Source: Triparma columacea (taxonomy: Eukaryota > Sar > Bolidophyceae > Parmales > Triparmaceae). From it: a DNA stretch of 55,176 bases. A program made the translations under genes and the position numbers. Positions 1-10,403 of this stretch are shown here, in pieces. The notes beneath the pieces were generated by a model, which ran no database searches, had not been told where the DNA came from, and saw nothing but the letters and a program-made list of their open reading frames with translations. The DNA is taken from NCBI GenBank assembly GCA_030267965.1, contig BRYA01000496.1, positions 2,490 through 57,665 on the forward strand. The letters run 5' to 3'. The first letter of the stretch is position 1, and every line of letters starts with the position of its first letter.

Positions 1-2
1 GG

Positions 3-1594
3 CTATGGCAGTGGGGTTACTTCCCCGGCAACTGCACGTGCACGTGCGCCATGGATTTCACTGGGCCCACTGACAACCCGACGCCTGCGTCCGCCTGTAT
101 TCCGCCTACGCCATCGCCTACTGCTAGTCCTACGCCATTGCCTACTGCTAATCCTACGGCATCGCCTACGCCATCGCCTACTGCTAGTCCTACTACGCCA
201 TTGCCTACTGCTAGTCCTACGCCATCGCCTACGCCATCGCCTACCGCTAGTCCTACGCCATCGCCTACTGCTAGTCCTACGTGCAGTACTGCGGCACCCT
301 GCTTCGACAATAATGGCTTCAGTATGGCACTTGATGCCTGGTTTATTAATCCTACCCTTGCGGCATGCACATACGGCAACATCACGGACTGGTAAGTAGT
401 TGGAAGAACAAGCGAGTAGAGAGGATGCAGAGGGGACTATGTGGTGGGCAGGCGGACAAAGTTGGACGGGACACCGAAGCATCACGGGAGGATGACCACG
501 CGAGCCCCTGTAACAACTAACCCTTATATTCTCCTCTCGGCAATCCGACCCCTGTGGACCCAAATTAAATGGTTGGCTGAGCAGGTGCACGACGGATGTC
601 ACTGACATGTCGAGTGCATTCTATCTCGAAACTGAATTCAACGAGGACATCAGCGGATGGGATGTCTCGAGTGTCACTAACATGTATCGTATGTTCTAGT
701 GAGTATTGAGAGATGCTTTTGAGTGGAGGTGTTTGTGCTTTGCGTGTCATCTTTGCTGCCTTCTATATTTAGTAATACACTCGCTTCTCATTCTAACATT
801 CACACACGCACACGCAAATCTCATCTCGCACATCTCCACTCGGCCTTGAATTAAACGCAGTTCCGCAAAGCTCTTCAACCAGGATATTGGGAGTTGGAAT
901 GTCTCAAGTGTCACTACCATGCAGTCTATGTTCGAGTGAGTATTGAGAGATGCTTTGGAGTGGAGGTCTTCGTGGTTTTCGTGCTATCTTTGCTGCATTC
1001 TATTTTGAGTAATATACTCGCTTCTCATTCTAACATTCACACACGCAAATCTCATCTCGCACATCTCCACTCGGCTTTGAATTCAACGCAGTAACGCTTA
1101 TGTCTTCAACCAGGATATTGGGAGTTGGAATGTCTCAAGTGTCACTACCATGCAGTCTATGTTCGCGTGAGTATTGAGATGTGCTTTGGAGATGAGGTCT
1201 TCGTGGTTTGCGTGCTATCTTTGCGGCATTCTATTTTAAGTAATATACTCGTTTCTCATTCTAACATTCACACACGCACACGCAAATTTCATCTCGCACA
1301 TCTCCACTCGGCCTTGAATTACGCAGTTACGCTTATGTCTTCAACCAGGATATTGGGAGTTGGGATGTCTCGAGTGTCACTCGCATGACTAGTATGTTCT
1401 ATGGCGCAACTGCCTTTAACAAGGACGTCAAAGGCTGGAACGTTTGCAACGTCGACTATTTTAATTTCATGTTCGTTGGCTCCGGCCAAGGAGGAACTAG
1501 TCTGTTCCCCGCCGTTTGCATTAATTGCCCTGCCGATACCACCTCTGGCTCCGGACAGTACGTAACGGGCGGAAACAATTGCACATCAGTCTAG
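3..1594 (+). CDS. DUF285/BspA-like repeat protein, 5' end outside the window
   Basis: I read five exons: 3-391, 585-698, 861-935, 1092-1166 and 1327-1594. All four junctions are phase 2 and the frame stays open for 306 residues to TAG at 1594. The first visible exon is Cys-containing and then holds a Pro/Ser/Thr-rich stalk. It is followed by DUF285 units of the form FN-D-I-W-V-S-S-V-M-MF, for example [13 protein letters not shown], about one unit per exon. The C-terminus is a short Cys-rich segment ([13 protein letters not shown]). Proteins with these leucine-rich-like repeats are usually secreted or surface exposed, and their function here is unknown. The frame is still open at base 3 and begins with a Cys-rich run (NCTCTC), so the true start and any signal peptide lie upstream. 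Homology to DUF285 is clear; the exact splice sites are inferred. Confidence 0.75.
82..290 (+). repeat. Pro-Thr-Ser-Ala codon repeat tract
   Basis: This is an imperfect tandem repeat of short units such as cctacgccatcgcctactgctagt. It encodes alternating PTPSPT and ASPT blocks and forms a mucin-like stalk between the Cys-containing N-terminal segment and the DUF285 repeats. Such tracts are typical O-glycosylated linkers in cell-surface proteins; glycosylation here is inferred. Confidence 0.8.
699..1326 (+). repeat. Tandem exon-intron duplications within the DUF285 gene
   Basis: Two 75-bp exons (861-935 and 1092-1166) and three introns (699-860, 936-1091, 1167-1326) are near-identical copies. 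Each intron starts GTGAGTATTGAG and carries the same CACACGCA-rich stretch ahead of the acceptor, and the first half of the last exon (from 1327) repeats the same exon sequence. Intron similarity as high as exon similarity points to recent duplication of a whole exon-intron unit of about 231-235 bp. Confidence 0.85.
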
Positions 1595-2188
1595 CTTTCT
1601 GTTAATTACGTCTGACGGTCGTTCACCGTAATGAACGAAGGTAACGTAGCTGATGATAAGAGGGTCACTGCTGTGGTCACTCTTATGGGGTATCGTCGCA
1701 CGACATTAAGGGAATGTCCGACGTTAAAAACGATTACGCGTATGATTGAGTTTTACGGAACTAAGATACGCGGAAATCCTGGGAATACGCTTGGGGAAAC
1801 AACGTATTGTGCATGTATTGGAGAGAGAGAGAGAGAGAGAGAGAGAAGGGAGTTACAGCAATGGCTGTATTTAGGACAACTTACCTGGCTGAACCAAGGT
1901 TACTTGGAAGTAAGCAAGATCAGATTATTGGTTTCAGGAAACATACAGTATTATACTTGTTTATTGCAATCGACTATCGTTACCGCCTCCATCAAACAAG
2001 CATCGGGAATAGTTACTGCTACAGTAATCTCTGGGTAATAATAAGCAACTAATAATAAGCAACAGAGCCCATTTCGTTGAAGGCTCAATTAAGCAACGAA
2101 ATTAAGCAACAGTCTGTAAAAACGAAGGTTCAATTAAGCAACGCCCTCCCACTTTTTTCTCAGAGAGGGACCAGTTGCTGGAGGTGGT
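1595..2188. other. Intergenic region with a microsatellite and short repeats
   Basis: I see no convincing gene here. A (GA)13 microsatellite lies at 1821-1846. Short ATAAGCAAC or TTAAGCAAC units recur at about 2034-2141. An open frame spanning 1631-2038 reads through the microsatellite and has no recognisable domain, so I do not call it. Confidence 0.6.
1821..1846. repeat. (GA)13 microsatellite
   Basis: Thirteen uninterrupted GA dinucleotides lie in the spacer downstream of the DUF285 gene. Confidence 0.95.
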
Positions 2189-2740
2189 TCATTTCTCATT
2201 CTCAAACAAATCAATTTTTACACAAAAGACAACAACTCCTTGAACTAATGACCTCAATAACACTCTCTCGTAACCTGGGAACGCTGCGTCGACCTTTTCC
2301 TCACTGAGGCCGAACTTTTCCAAGCTGTACTCCGCCTTCCCGTGCTTCCCCTTCTTGTTCAATGAGCGCATGGTTCCTCATATTCTCCTCAATGTCCCCC
2401 TTGAACTCCCTTCCTGAGAAAGAGTAGATGCTCCGGGCCGCCCCGATCGGGTCCTTGACAATTTTATCGTACGGGGGATGTTCAAGGAAATATCTGGGTA
2501 CTTTGCGATGAACTCCCACTGAGCCTTGGCGTACCCTGCCACCCTCCCCGTGACCCCTTCGCCGATGGGGGAAAGGTCCTTGACATTTTGGTAATCGTAC
2601 TTGAGGGAAAGAGCGACCTCGTTGAGGCCGCAGAGGCTGAGAACGACGCTCTTGGGGTCGCGGGACGTGAAGACGAAAACGGCGTTCGGGAAGGCGGCCT
2701 TGTACTCCGGCTCTTAAAGCCCCCACTGCGAAATCGTCAG
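2189..2740 (-). pseudogene. Sulfotransferase (Sulfotransfer_3-like) gene fragment, frameshifted
   Basis: Read on the minus strand, three frames together resemble the C-terminal half of a PAPS-dependent sulfotransferase. The first frame (about 2715 to 2490) has SRDPKSVVLSLCGLNE, matching the 3'-phosphate-binding region, and later AKAQWEFIAKYPD. The frame then shifts to KIVKDPIGAARSIY (about 2480-2365), and again to GKHGKAEYSLEKFGLSEE (about 2360-2290), the family's characteristic C-terminal block. An in-frame TAA lies directly upstream of the first block, where the 5'-phosphosulfate loop should be, and nothing similar is visible farther upstream in AT-rich DNA. I see no GT-AG pairs that would repair the shifts. 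A relic is most likely; sequencing error is the alternative. Confidence 0.75.
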
Positions 2741-3338
2741 GCGAAAATACGCTCAATTTCATTTATTTGTCATGATGTACATCAAATGTCAAAAATTGGC
2801 AAAATGAAATTGATTAACTGAGACTTCAAAAATCAATTATATTGTACTGTATCTAATTGAAACATAAATTTGTATATTTGTATATCTTCAATTGGATTTT
2901 GATAAATAGTGAAAATATTTTTTCAAAGGTTTCAAATAGACGTCTTATTTTTTGATAATCCATCAAATATTTGATTTGACTAAATTATGAAATATTGGAG
3001 CATAAATATCCAAAATTATTTAAAAATTATAATCAAATTTTCATCACTGATTCCATTTGAAGTTTAAATTTAAAAAATGGGTCAATATACATAAAATAGT
3101 ATATATATGTATATATAAATGTATTGACGAGAATCTTACCTGGTCACGAAAAATCGTGGATTTTACAGGATTTGTTTGTAGGAGATAGTAGCGTAACTCC
3201 TGGTATGGAAATTTGGGTCCAAAGATATAGTGTATTATATTACAGTGTATTACATTACATGACATTATAGTCAGGCAAGAAAAAGAAAGGTAGAAAAGAG
3301 CGAGAGTAAAATTCTGGATTTCACTGTCAATTTCATTC
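2741..3338. other. AT-rich intergenic spacer
   Basis: I see no gene. The stretch from about 2760 to 3130 is strikingly AT-rich, with many homopolymer A/T runs and TATATA-type repeats near 3095-3120, in contrast to the GC-rich genes on the right. It lies between the sulfotransferase relic and the stop codon of the AlaX-type gene. Confidence 0.7.
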
Positions 3339-4269
3339 TTACTCTTTCGCAAGGTCGTACTTCACTCTCGTTATCCCCTTCTTAACCTTGATTCCAGTTA
3401 CTTGAAAGCCTTCCAAGTCTTTGCTCGATCTCACGTGAGTCCCGCCGCATGGGCACCTGAAGTTGCATATTCCGACGATCCTTACAGTGGGGTCTTTGAA
3501 GACGCTAAAAAAGAAGTTAGCTTGAACTTTGTTGAGCTCCTCCTCGGCTTCCTCTTTCGTGAGTTCGCAGATTGTCGTGGGAATATCTGTGGCGGCAATA
3601 GGGTAAGTAAGATGCCCAATAGACTTGCGCGCGACGGCGCTGCCCCTCCACCCTGTCCCTCAACCTACCTTCTTCAATCAACTCCTTGAACTTTTCATTA
3701 AGCTGGACTATCAAAGCTTCCCTCTTGGGAGCTTCCACTTTCCCTTTGTATTCGACGTAAGGGGAGTCCAAGAAGTGATAGCCCTTGGTAGCCGGCATGT
3801 TGTAGCCGCATAGCTCCATGGCCCGGTCCACCATGTGCCCAGCGCTGTGAAATTTGCTGAACGTGTTTCTCTTTTCCTCGTCAACAAAGAGCCCCCACGT
3901 CTCACCCACAGCTAGCTCGCTCATTGTCACCCCCGCCCCGTACTCGCAGTGGTGGGTGACCACATTCGTTTCAAAGGAGAACGAAACCTTGACCACTTTG
4001 AGTTCTATTCCAGTTCCTACGCAGACAACCTTTCCGACATCACTGGGCTGACCTCCGCCCTGCGGATGAAACGGACTCCTGTCGAAAACGACGTCGACCT
4101 TTTGTTCCCTCCCCTCCTGCCCCTCCCCCTCCTCCATCCCCCCGATAAAAATCAGTCTGCCTTGTGCTCTGTATATGAAGTTGCCGTCCAAAGTCAAGTA
4201 CAGCCTCTCAGTGGTAGCTGGAATGCTCTCCGTCACTCCATCGCCTTTCTCAGCCACGATAGCTGACAT
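3339..4269 (-). CDS. AlaX-type alanyl-tRNA editing protein
   Basis: Exons are 4269-3669 and 3586-3339, joined in phase 1 across an 82-bp intron (donor GTAGGT), giving 282 residues. The protein matches the stand-alone editing domain related to AlaRS and ThrRS, which hydrolyses Ser or Gly wrongly attached to tRNA-Ala. Visible signatures are the N-terminal block FHPQGGGQPSDVG and the zinc ligands HSAGH (HxxxH) and CGGTH (CxxxH), the latter in exon 2. The HxxxH block is followed by GYHFLDSPYVEYKG, which resembles plant and algal members rather than animal AARSD1, and the length fits medium AlaX proteins. No organelle-targeting peptide is evident, so a cytosolic location is likely. The ATG at 4269 is the first in the open frame. 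Family assignment is secure; the substrate is inferred from the family. Confidence 0.88.
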
Positions 4270-4590
4270 AGTAAGGTGATCGTGGAACTCCTGCTCAATG
4301 GAGATTTTTTTGTCTTTCTATTTTTTTGTCTTTCTAATTAATAATTAAAAGGTCCAAAATAAAACGACCATGAATATTTGGGTTCCGCCAGAGTGTTTGT
4401 GGGTCGTTTGACGCGAAAATCTTGTTGTGTTGTTGTTGTGCACCGACCTTTTAATTGAAGCTTCTTCTCATTCCTCGAATACATTGTAAGCGGTCACGCA
4501 CCGGGATGGGGGGCTTGTAGCGAATTTGAATTTGGAAGTGTTTTGGTTTGGGTACGACATTGTATTATATTTGCTTTCCTCTTCTCCTGC
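4270..4590. other. Spacer between the AlaX-type gene and DNAI4
   Basis: The spacer holds the presumed promoter and 5' UTR of the AlaX-type gene and the 3' UTR of DNAI4; both genes run leftward. T-rich runs (ttttttgtctttc, twice) occur at 4307-4335. I see no coding signal. Confidence 0.5.
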
Positions 4591-7156
4591 TTAAACTTGC
4601 TCGTCGGGCTGCATCAGATCCAGAAGTTTCTTCCTCTGCTCCGCCACATCCACGCTCTCTCCGACTTCCATTCCCTCAAGTCTGAAAACCACAACCTTGC
4701 CCTTGGCATCTCCTGTGGCCAGAACTGGAGCATTGTCGCTGAACCTTGCGGTTGTGAGGGGGGTGACCCCGAGGACGGACTCAGCCTTGGTCGGGCGGTA
4801 GAATAGCTTAGGGTCAATCACGGAGTACTCGAGATCCCACACCTCTACCCTGCCGTCTCCCGTCACACTCGCAAAAACGCTTCCTGAGGTGGGACTCCAC
4901 ACGATGTCGTTGACGACCTCATTCAAATCAGTGGAATGAAAGTCGTAAATGTACTCGGTGTCTTCGCAGTTCCAGAGCTTGACGGTCCAGTCGGCGGAAC
5001 AGCTCAAAAAGGCCTCAGGCAAGAAGGGGGAGCACCTGAGCTTGTAAACCGGACCAGAGTGTCCGGAAAATGTGTCCAGGTATTGCTCGTTGTAGCTGCA
5101 GGAGCATCTGTGGATGTGGCCGTCCTCCGTACCCGCAAAGTACACGGACGAGTCGTTCAGAGGAAAATCAAGGCAAAGACCCGAGGCCTGCCTGGAGATT
5201 ACCCCATCGCTATTTCCGATCCTCTTGAGGACCATGAGCTCCGTCAAGCTAAGCCCCTTCTTCATGTTCCACTCAAGCACCCTGCCATCCGTGGCAATGG
5301 TTACCAAACTCTCCCCCCTCTCCACCCCCTTGTCGACCCACTTCACCTCCCAGACGGGCTCCATGTGTTTGGAGCTCATGGCCCCGCTCTCGAGCACGGG
5401 CACGTTGAAATCCTTCTCCTTCCTCATGTCGAAGATGGCAACTGTGCCGTTATACATGCCCACGGCAAGCATGTTGGGGTGGGCGGTGCTGAAGTCGATG
5501 GCCGTCACGCCGCTCACGGTCCGAATAATCTTCTCAGGGTGAGCTAAGTTCCTTATGCTCCAGAACATGACCAGGCCGCCATCCTTCTCCATGTCGCTGA
5601 GGTGGAAGCTCCCGTACCCCACCGCAAGGATGTCCTTGTTCCCCCTGCGACGACGAGAGCGCGATAAGGGATAGCTAGTTAGTATACTTCGGCCAAGTAG
5701 CCTCTCCCGCGCTCGCGAATTTAGCCGTCGCTAGTTGTGCTCCTCAAATTCTCACCTGTTCCAGCTCATGGTGGTGGCTGCCCGTCCCTTGCTGAGCTCG
5801 CACTCGAAGGTGAACAGCTTGCTCATACTTGCTCCGTGATTCTTCTTGCTGGCCGCGGCGAGCTCCTCGCTTACCCCCTCCTCATCGTCTTCCATCGCGA
5901 CCTCCTCCTCCGAGGTCTTCGAATCGGCCGTGACAATTAAGGCTTCCTCTCCTGAAGGGTAGTTGCGATACCGGAGGTGCGAATCGTGGTAGAGGTTCTG
6001 CTGAACCGCCCTCTCCATCAAGTTCAAGCTCTTCAGGAGCTCCGTGCTCGACATGATGCTCAAGTTTTTCTTCTTGTTTATGATCATTTCCGAGTTTGTC
6101 TCCTCCGTCTCCTTCGCCTTGGGCTCATCGTCGAACTCGTCCGTGCCGGTGCCCACGGACTTGGAAAAAGTGGCGCTGGACGCCTCCTTGATGTCGAGCA
6201 GGCAATCCTTGGCCGCGAGTGCGCTCGTGAATGTCCTCACGAGCTTTTCCACTCCCCCAACCTCCAACTCCTTGGGCTTCTTCCCAAGCTCCTCCTCATC
6301 GCCCTCGCCGCCAATGTAGGCGTCGTGGATGTCCCAGTCAGTGGATTGGCAGCCCACCGACGAGGTGGTGCAGGGAACGGCCTGAACGGACTTGGTCTTC
6401 TGCGCATAGTTTACTGTCTGAGAGTGGCGCTCCTGGAGGTTGTCGGCATGGTCCCTGGTGGGGTTGGGGTGCGGGGGAATGCGAGTTAGCTGGCTGCGGG
6501 CTGGTTGATCTACCGCACCGACAAGGGCGCCCATGGTTCGCTTACCTTCCGTCGAGCACCTTCTGGTAAGCTTGATTCCTCATCTTGATGGCATTGTAAT
6601 TTGGGGCGTCATTGCTCATCTGCGTTCCGGGGATACTGACGAGGAACTCCGTCACGCTCTCGGTCAAGGTAATGACGTACTCCTCGTCTTCCGATTTCCC
6701 AGAGAACTCACTAACAGCAGCCTCTTTGGCAGCCTTGGACGAAATGTGGGAGGGGTGGGACCTGTGCTTGTGCTTGTGTTTGTCCTCCTCGTCATCAGCC
6801 TCAGAACTCTCCGTAGCAGTGGCCACTGGAGCCTTAGGGAGCTCCAAAGGGACCGGGGGTGGCGCAGGAGAAGTAGAACACAGGGGCAAAGGAGTCGTGT
6901 CTGTGGGGAACTTAATTCCATCATCAGTACCAACCTTCAGGCCGCCAACAGCATCGGTTCCCCGGGGTAAAAGAGAGTAAGAGGACACAAAGAGCGGCTG
7001 GGGAGTCCTGTCGACATTGTCAGAGTCAAGTATTATAGGGAGAGCCGACTTGTCCGCCTTGGAGGATTTGTTGGTGGAGGGCCCCTTGGCAGTCGGAGTC
7101 GCGCCTGTGTTGATGTTCATCTTCGTCCCACGGTTCGTGGTCGACGCTGGAGCCAT
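4591..7156 (-). CDS. DNAI4: Axonemal dynein intermediate chain (DNAI4/WDR78, IC138-like)
   Basis: Three exons (7156-6546, 6454-5756, 5644-4591) joined in phase 2 give 787 residues. The N-terminal third is low-complexity. The middle has the family block SSVGCQSTDWDIHDAY and, ahead of the propeller, CELSKGRAATTMSWNR followed by DILAVGYGSF. The C-terminal half is a WD40 propeller, with repeats ending in VAIFDMR, VLEWNM, VKLWNC and VEVWDL. WDR78 proteins are intermediate chains of the two-headed inner-arm dynein I1/f, which controls ciliary waveform and is preassembled in the cytoplasm. The length is close to animal WDR78 (about 850). Its presence implies that the organism builds a motile flagellum at some stage. 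The ATG at 7156 is the first in the open frame. A related axonemal intermediate chain is the main alternative. Confidence 0.82.
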
Positions 7157-7468
7157 ATTTATTGATTGCTAACGCTAGGTCCAGAGATAGTGGAATGAGG
7201 TCCCTAACAGCCCTTGCTTTGAAATCTGTTTCCAGTCTGTTGCTGCTCAGTTTTCTCGGAAAGGTGGAAACAGTTTTGGGCGCAATAAAAATAAAACACC
7301 ATACCCATACACACACATAGTTCATAAACAAGGCCGAATAAACAAGGCCGAATGTATCGGACCTGCAATCTTGACCAACAGGTTGCTAGTTGTTTACGAC
7401 GCCAATTACGATGCCTCAATAACCCTTCACGAACCCAGAAGGTGCCTTTTCACGACCATGACGCCTCT
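7157..7468. other. Short spacer upstream of DNAI4
   Basis: The spacer holds the presumed promoter and 5' UTR of DNAI4 and the 3' UTR of the HEAT-like gene. Both genes are transcribed leftward. A CACACACA stretch lies near 7309-7316. No gene is visible. Confidence 0.5.
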
Positions 7469-10303
7469 TCACGGACCAATGTAAGACTCCACCTCAGACC
7501 ACCATTGACCCTCCCCCTTAAGCCTCCTATCGGCTCTAAATATGCCCACAATGGCTAGGCACTTGACTCCTAAACCTCCATTAATCAGGCCATGTATTGT
7601 GTCCTCTCCCTGCCCCTCATCCTCATCAGAGCTATCGTCCCAGTCATCCCAGTCATTGTTACCGTTGCTGTCGTCACCCCCATCTTCTTCCACCACCCTT
7701 CCATCCTCCCCCACCTTGGGAGTCTTGTCAGGAGTCGTTATCTGTGTGACGAGCGGAGGGAGAGAGTTAGACGAGTGATGAGTGATGGGTGGTAGTTAGG
7801 GAGGCAAGGTAGGATTTTAGAAGACGAAAACAGGCGGCGCAAATAAAAGATGTAAAAATACAACATAAAAGAATCGAGACAACCAACAATAAAGGCGGTA
7901 ACGTCAACCCTTCTCAATTCTCACCTTGGTCCCCTCTCCACCCTCCCCCTCTCCTCCACCAACATCAACGCTGATTCCCTTATACACGTCTCTACCTCCT
8001 TGCTCCTTCTCTCCCCAGAGGCCCTCGAGGGTCCTGAGAAGGATGGCAGTTGGCACCTCCTCGCACTTGAGGGACAGGTGGGCCATGCAGTCCAGGACTC
8101 CCTTGGGATACTTGATATTTCCGCCCTCTAACCCCTCGCACAGCGCCTCAATCGAAAATTTGGCACCGTCACCGTCGACAATCGTTTTGAGGACCCCGAG
8201 CGAGGCGTCGCGCTGGGACTCCTCCGACAGGATCGAAAACAAGAGCACCGATACCCAGACTTTCACCGAGCCGGACAGGGGAACGTAGGTCGTCAAGTAA
8301 GGCAGAAGCGAGCCTAGCTCCTGCATCTCGCACCCAGGCTCTACCTCCTCACCTTTCGGGAACAACCTCTGGTAGAGTTCGCCGTCCCTTTCTTTGCATG
8401 CCCCCTTCACCATCTTCTCCAACCCCCCCTCTCCCCCCTCACCCACAACGCAAGCTCTCAGAATCTCCACCTCAACGCTACTTCGCTTCCCCTTATCCTC
8501 AGTATCGTCTTCATAATTCCTGTCCCTCCCAATCCTCACCGTTCTCTCGACCATATCCTCAGCCTCCCTCCTCCCTGCCTCACATGCCTTCTCGATATTT
8601 TCACCCGCGTACCTCGCCTCATCGTTGTCCGCGATCCCCTCATGGCTAGCCCCGAAAGCCTGCGGTCCCACTTGCGGCTTTCCACGAAGGCCCTCCTGAA
8701 CGTGTCTCACGTGAAGGTACGCAGCCTTCAACGCCATGTCCCTCCCCTCCCCCAACCTGAACGTTCGGGGGATGAGCCCGAAGTCCACCCAGCAGAGAGC
8801 CCGAGAGAGCACGGGTATGAGCATGAGCGTCATCCTTCTGATCTCAAAGGTCTGCGATGAGAGCGTCCGAGTCAGCAAACCCCCGACCTTGACCACCATG
8901 TCCTCCACGACTTTCCCCGCTAGTGCTTCCTTGATATTTCCGCCGTCATCGTTGTCATCATTTCCAATTTCTGCCATTCTCCCGATAATTGCGTTCAAAA
9001 GGCCCCTGAACATGACCTCAAACGTCATCAGCACTCCCTCCGTCAAAAACCAGTCCGCCTTGTTCTTCCCCTCGTCATTCTTCATCCTATTAAGGCTCGG
9101 TGAGAACCCTTCCATCAGCGGTGGTGGTGGGGGAACGTCAGCCTTCTCCCCCGTCTTTGCTCCCATCATACCCAGAAGTTTCCTCCCCACCTTCTCCACC
9201 ATTCGCTCCCTCCATCCCATGACCCCCAGGAAAGTCGCACCCCCCTGCCTGACCGTGCTAGCTTCCTCCTTAAGCATCGGCGCAACCTCTTCAACCAACT
9301 CCTCCCTTAAACCTTTCGAAATACTGCCGGGGACGGGGTAGACAACAACGGAGTTTATGGCAGCGAGAATACCGTCCATACCGCTGGCGGAACCTGCGCA
9401 CTCCCGGAGCCCCCTTTTCAGTTTCGATAGAACCTCTTCAATCTGCGAGCGAGAACGATCCATGCGTGTGAGCTCCGTACGTACTCGTGTGATGTAAAAA
9501 AAATAATTCGATTATCGGCTGGGCAATTTCCTCACCTCACCCAGTCCTCTCAACCTCTTAACCCCAGCCTTAACCATCCCGACAGCGGCGTTCCTGACCA
9601 TGACCTGTTCGTCCCTAAGCGCCCCTAGCACCCCTTCATCAACCGATAGTAGCTTAGGTGACACCACAGGTATAACGTGTGACCCAAAGCTGAAAGAATC
9701 AGGGTACACCTCCCCCTCTCCCTTCTTAACCACAGGTACGTGTCTCCTAATCAGGGCGGTTAGCGTGTTTAGTACACCCTCCCTCCCCCTCCAATCCCCC
9801 GTCCCCATATTCTTGAGTTTCCCCTTCAAATCGTCGACGAGTTTGTCGAGATCAGAGGGGCTGTAGGAGGAGGCTACGAGAGACGCGAAGGACTTCGAGG
9901 ACTGCTTGCGGTTCTCGGACCACGTCTCAGATGCACCTGCAAGGCAAAGTGAGAGAAGCGAGCTGTGAGGTAACGTGTGACCTGAGGAGGGAGGGGAGGA
10001 GGAGGGTGGGAGGATGTTTGATAAGATACGGTAGGTTTGGGTGTACAGGCTGTGACGGGATCCGGCGGTTAGGGGAGGGGAAGCAGCGGAAAGGAGATTT
10101 AGCGTGGAGTTTATGAAGGACGAAGGGGAAGTGAGGGCTAAAGAGGTCAGCTGGCGAGGGGGGGGTGGGGGGTGTGGGAGGGGAATTTTGGTGAGGAGAG
10201 GAAGCGACATTGGTGGATGAGATGAGAGGGAGTTTACCTTCTCCTCATTTCCGGGCGAGTGTTGTGATGGTGATATTATCAACGAGGAGATGAGATCTTC
10301 CAT
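7469..10303 (-). CDS. HEAT/armadillo-like helical-repeat protein with acidic Trp tail
   Basis: I join three exons, all in phase 0: 10303-9536, 9442-7925 and 7741-7469, giving 852 residues. Exon 2 ends at a GTGAGA donor just before a stop (TGA) that would otherwise end the frame, and the next exon opens after CACACAG. Exons 1 and 2 are rich in Leu/Val helices in HEAT-like arrays (for example EGVLNTLTALIRRH and MVRNAAVGMVKAG), with a Pro/Ser-rich N-terminus. The last exon is very acidic and contains NDWDDWDDSSDEDEG, reminiscent of short Trp-acidic peptides that bind adaptor-protein appendages. I do not recognise the family. The start at 10303 is chosen for its ATGG context; an in-frame ATG at 10375 would add 24 residues. 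Exon 3 is the least certain part. Confidence 0.6.
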
Positions 10304-10403
10304 GATTAATAACTGGAAAGTTGCGGAGCGGCGGAATTCTGAGATTTTTTTGGCCCACTTTTGTGATCTACACACAAATCTTCGTTTCTTCGTTTAAAAA
10401 TAT
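10304..10403. promoter_or_regulatory. Bidirectional promoter region, HEAT-like gene and MTF
   Basis: Only 100 bp separate the two divergent start codons, so the core promoters must overlap or lie within the transcribed leaders. An AT-rich stretch (tttaaaaatatatg) lies directly before the MTF start. No defined motif was recognised. Confidence 0.4.

Noticed and set aside
699..1326. Regularly spaced near-identical blocks resembling a repeat-spacer array
   Set aside because: The blocks are coding exons plus similar introns of a DUF285 gene in a eukaryotic genome; not a CRISPR array.
1631..2038. 135-residue plus-strand frame downstream of the DUF285 gene
   Set aside because: It reads through a (GA)13 microsatellite (giving RERERE) and shows no domain or splice context.
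2189..2740. Functional spliced sulfotransferase gene
   Set aside because: The three frames abut with no plausible GT-AG introns between them, and a stop interrupts the phosphosulfate loop region.
7904..7925. Stop codon at 7904 as the end of the HEAT-like protein
   Set aside because: A GTGAG donor precedes it, and a phase-matched acidic exon follows after a CACACAG acceptor; the spliced end is preferred, though not proven.
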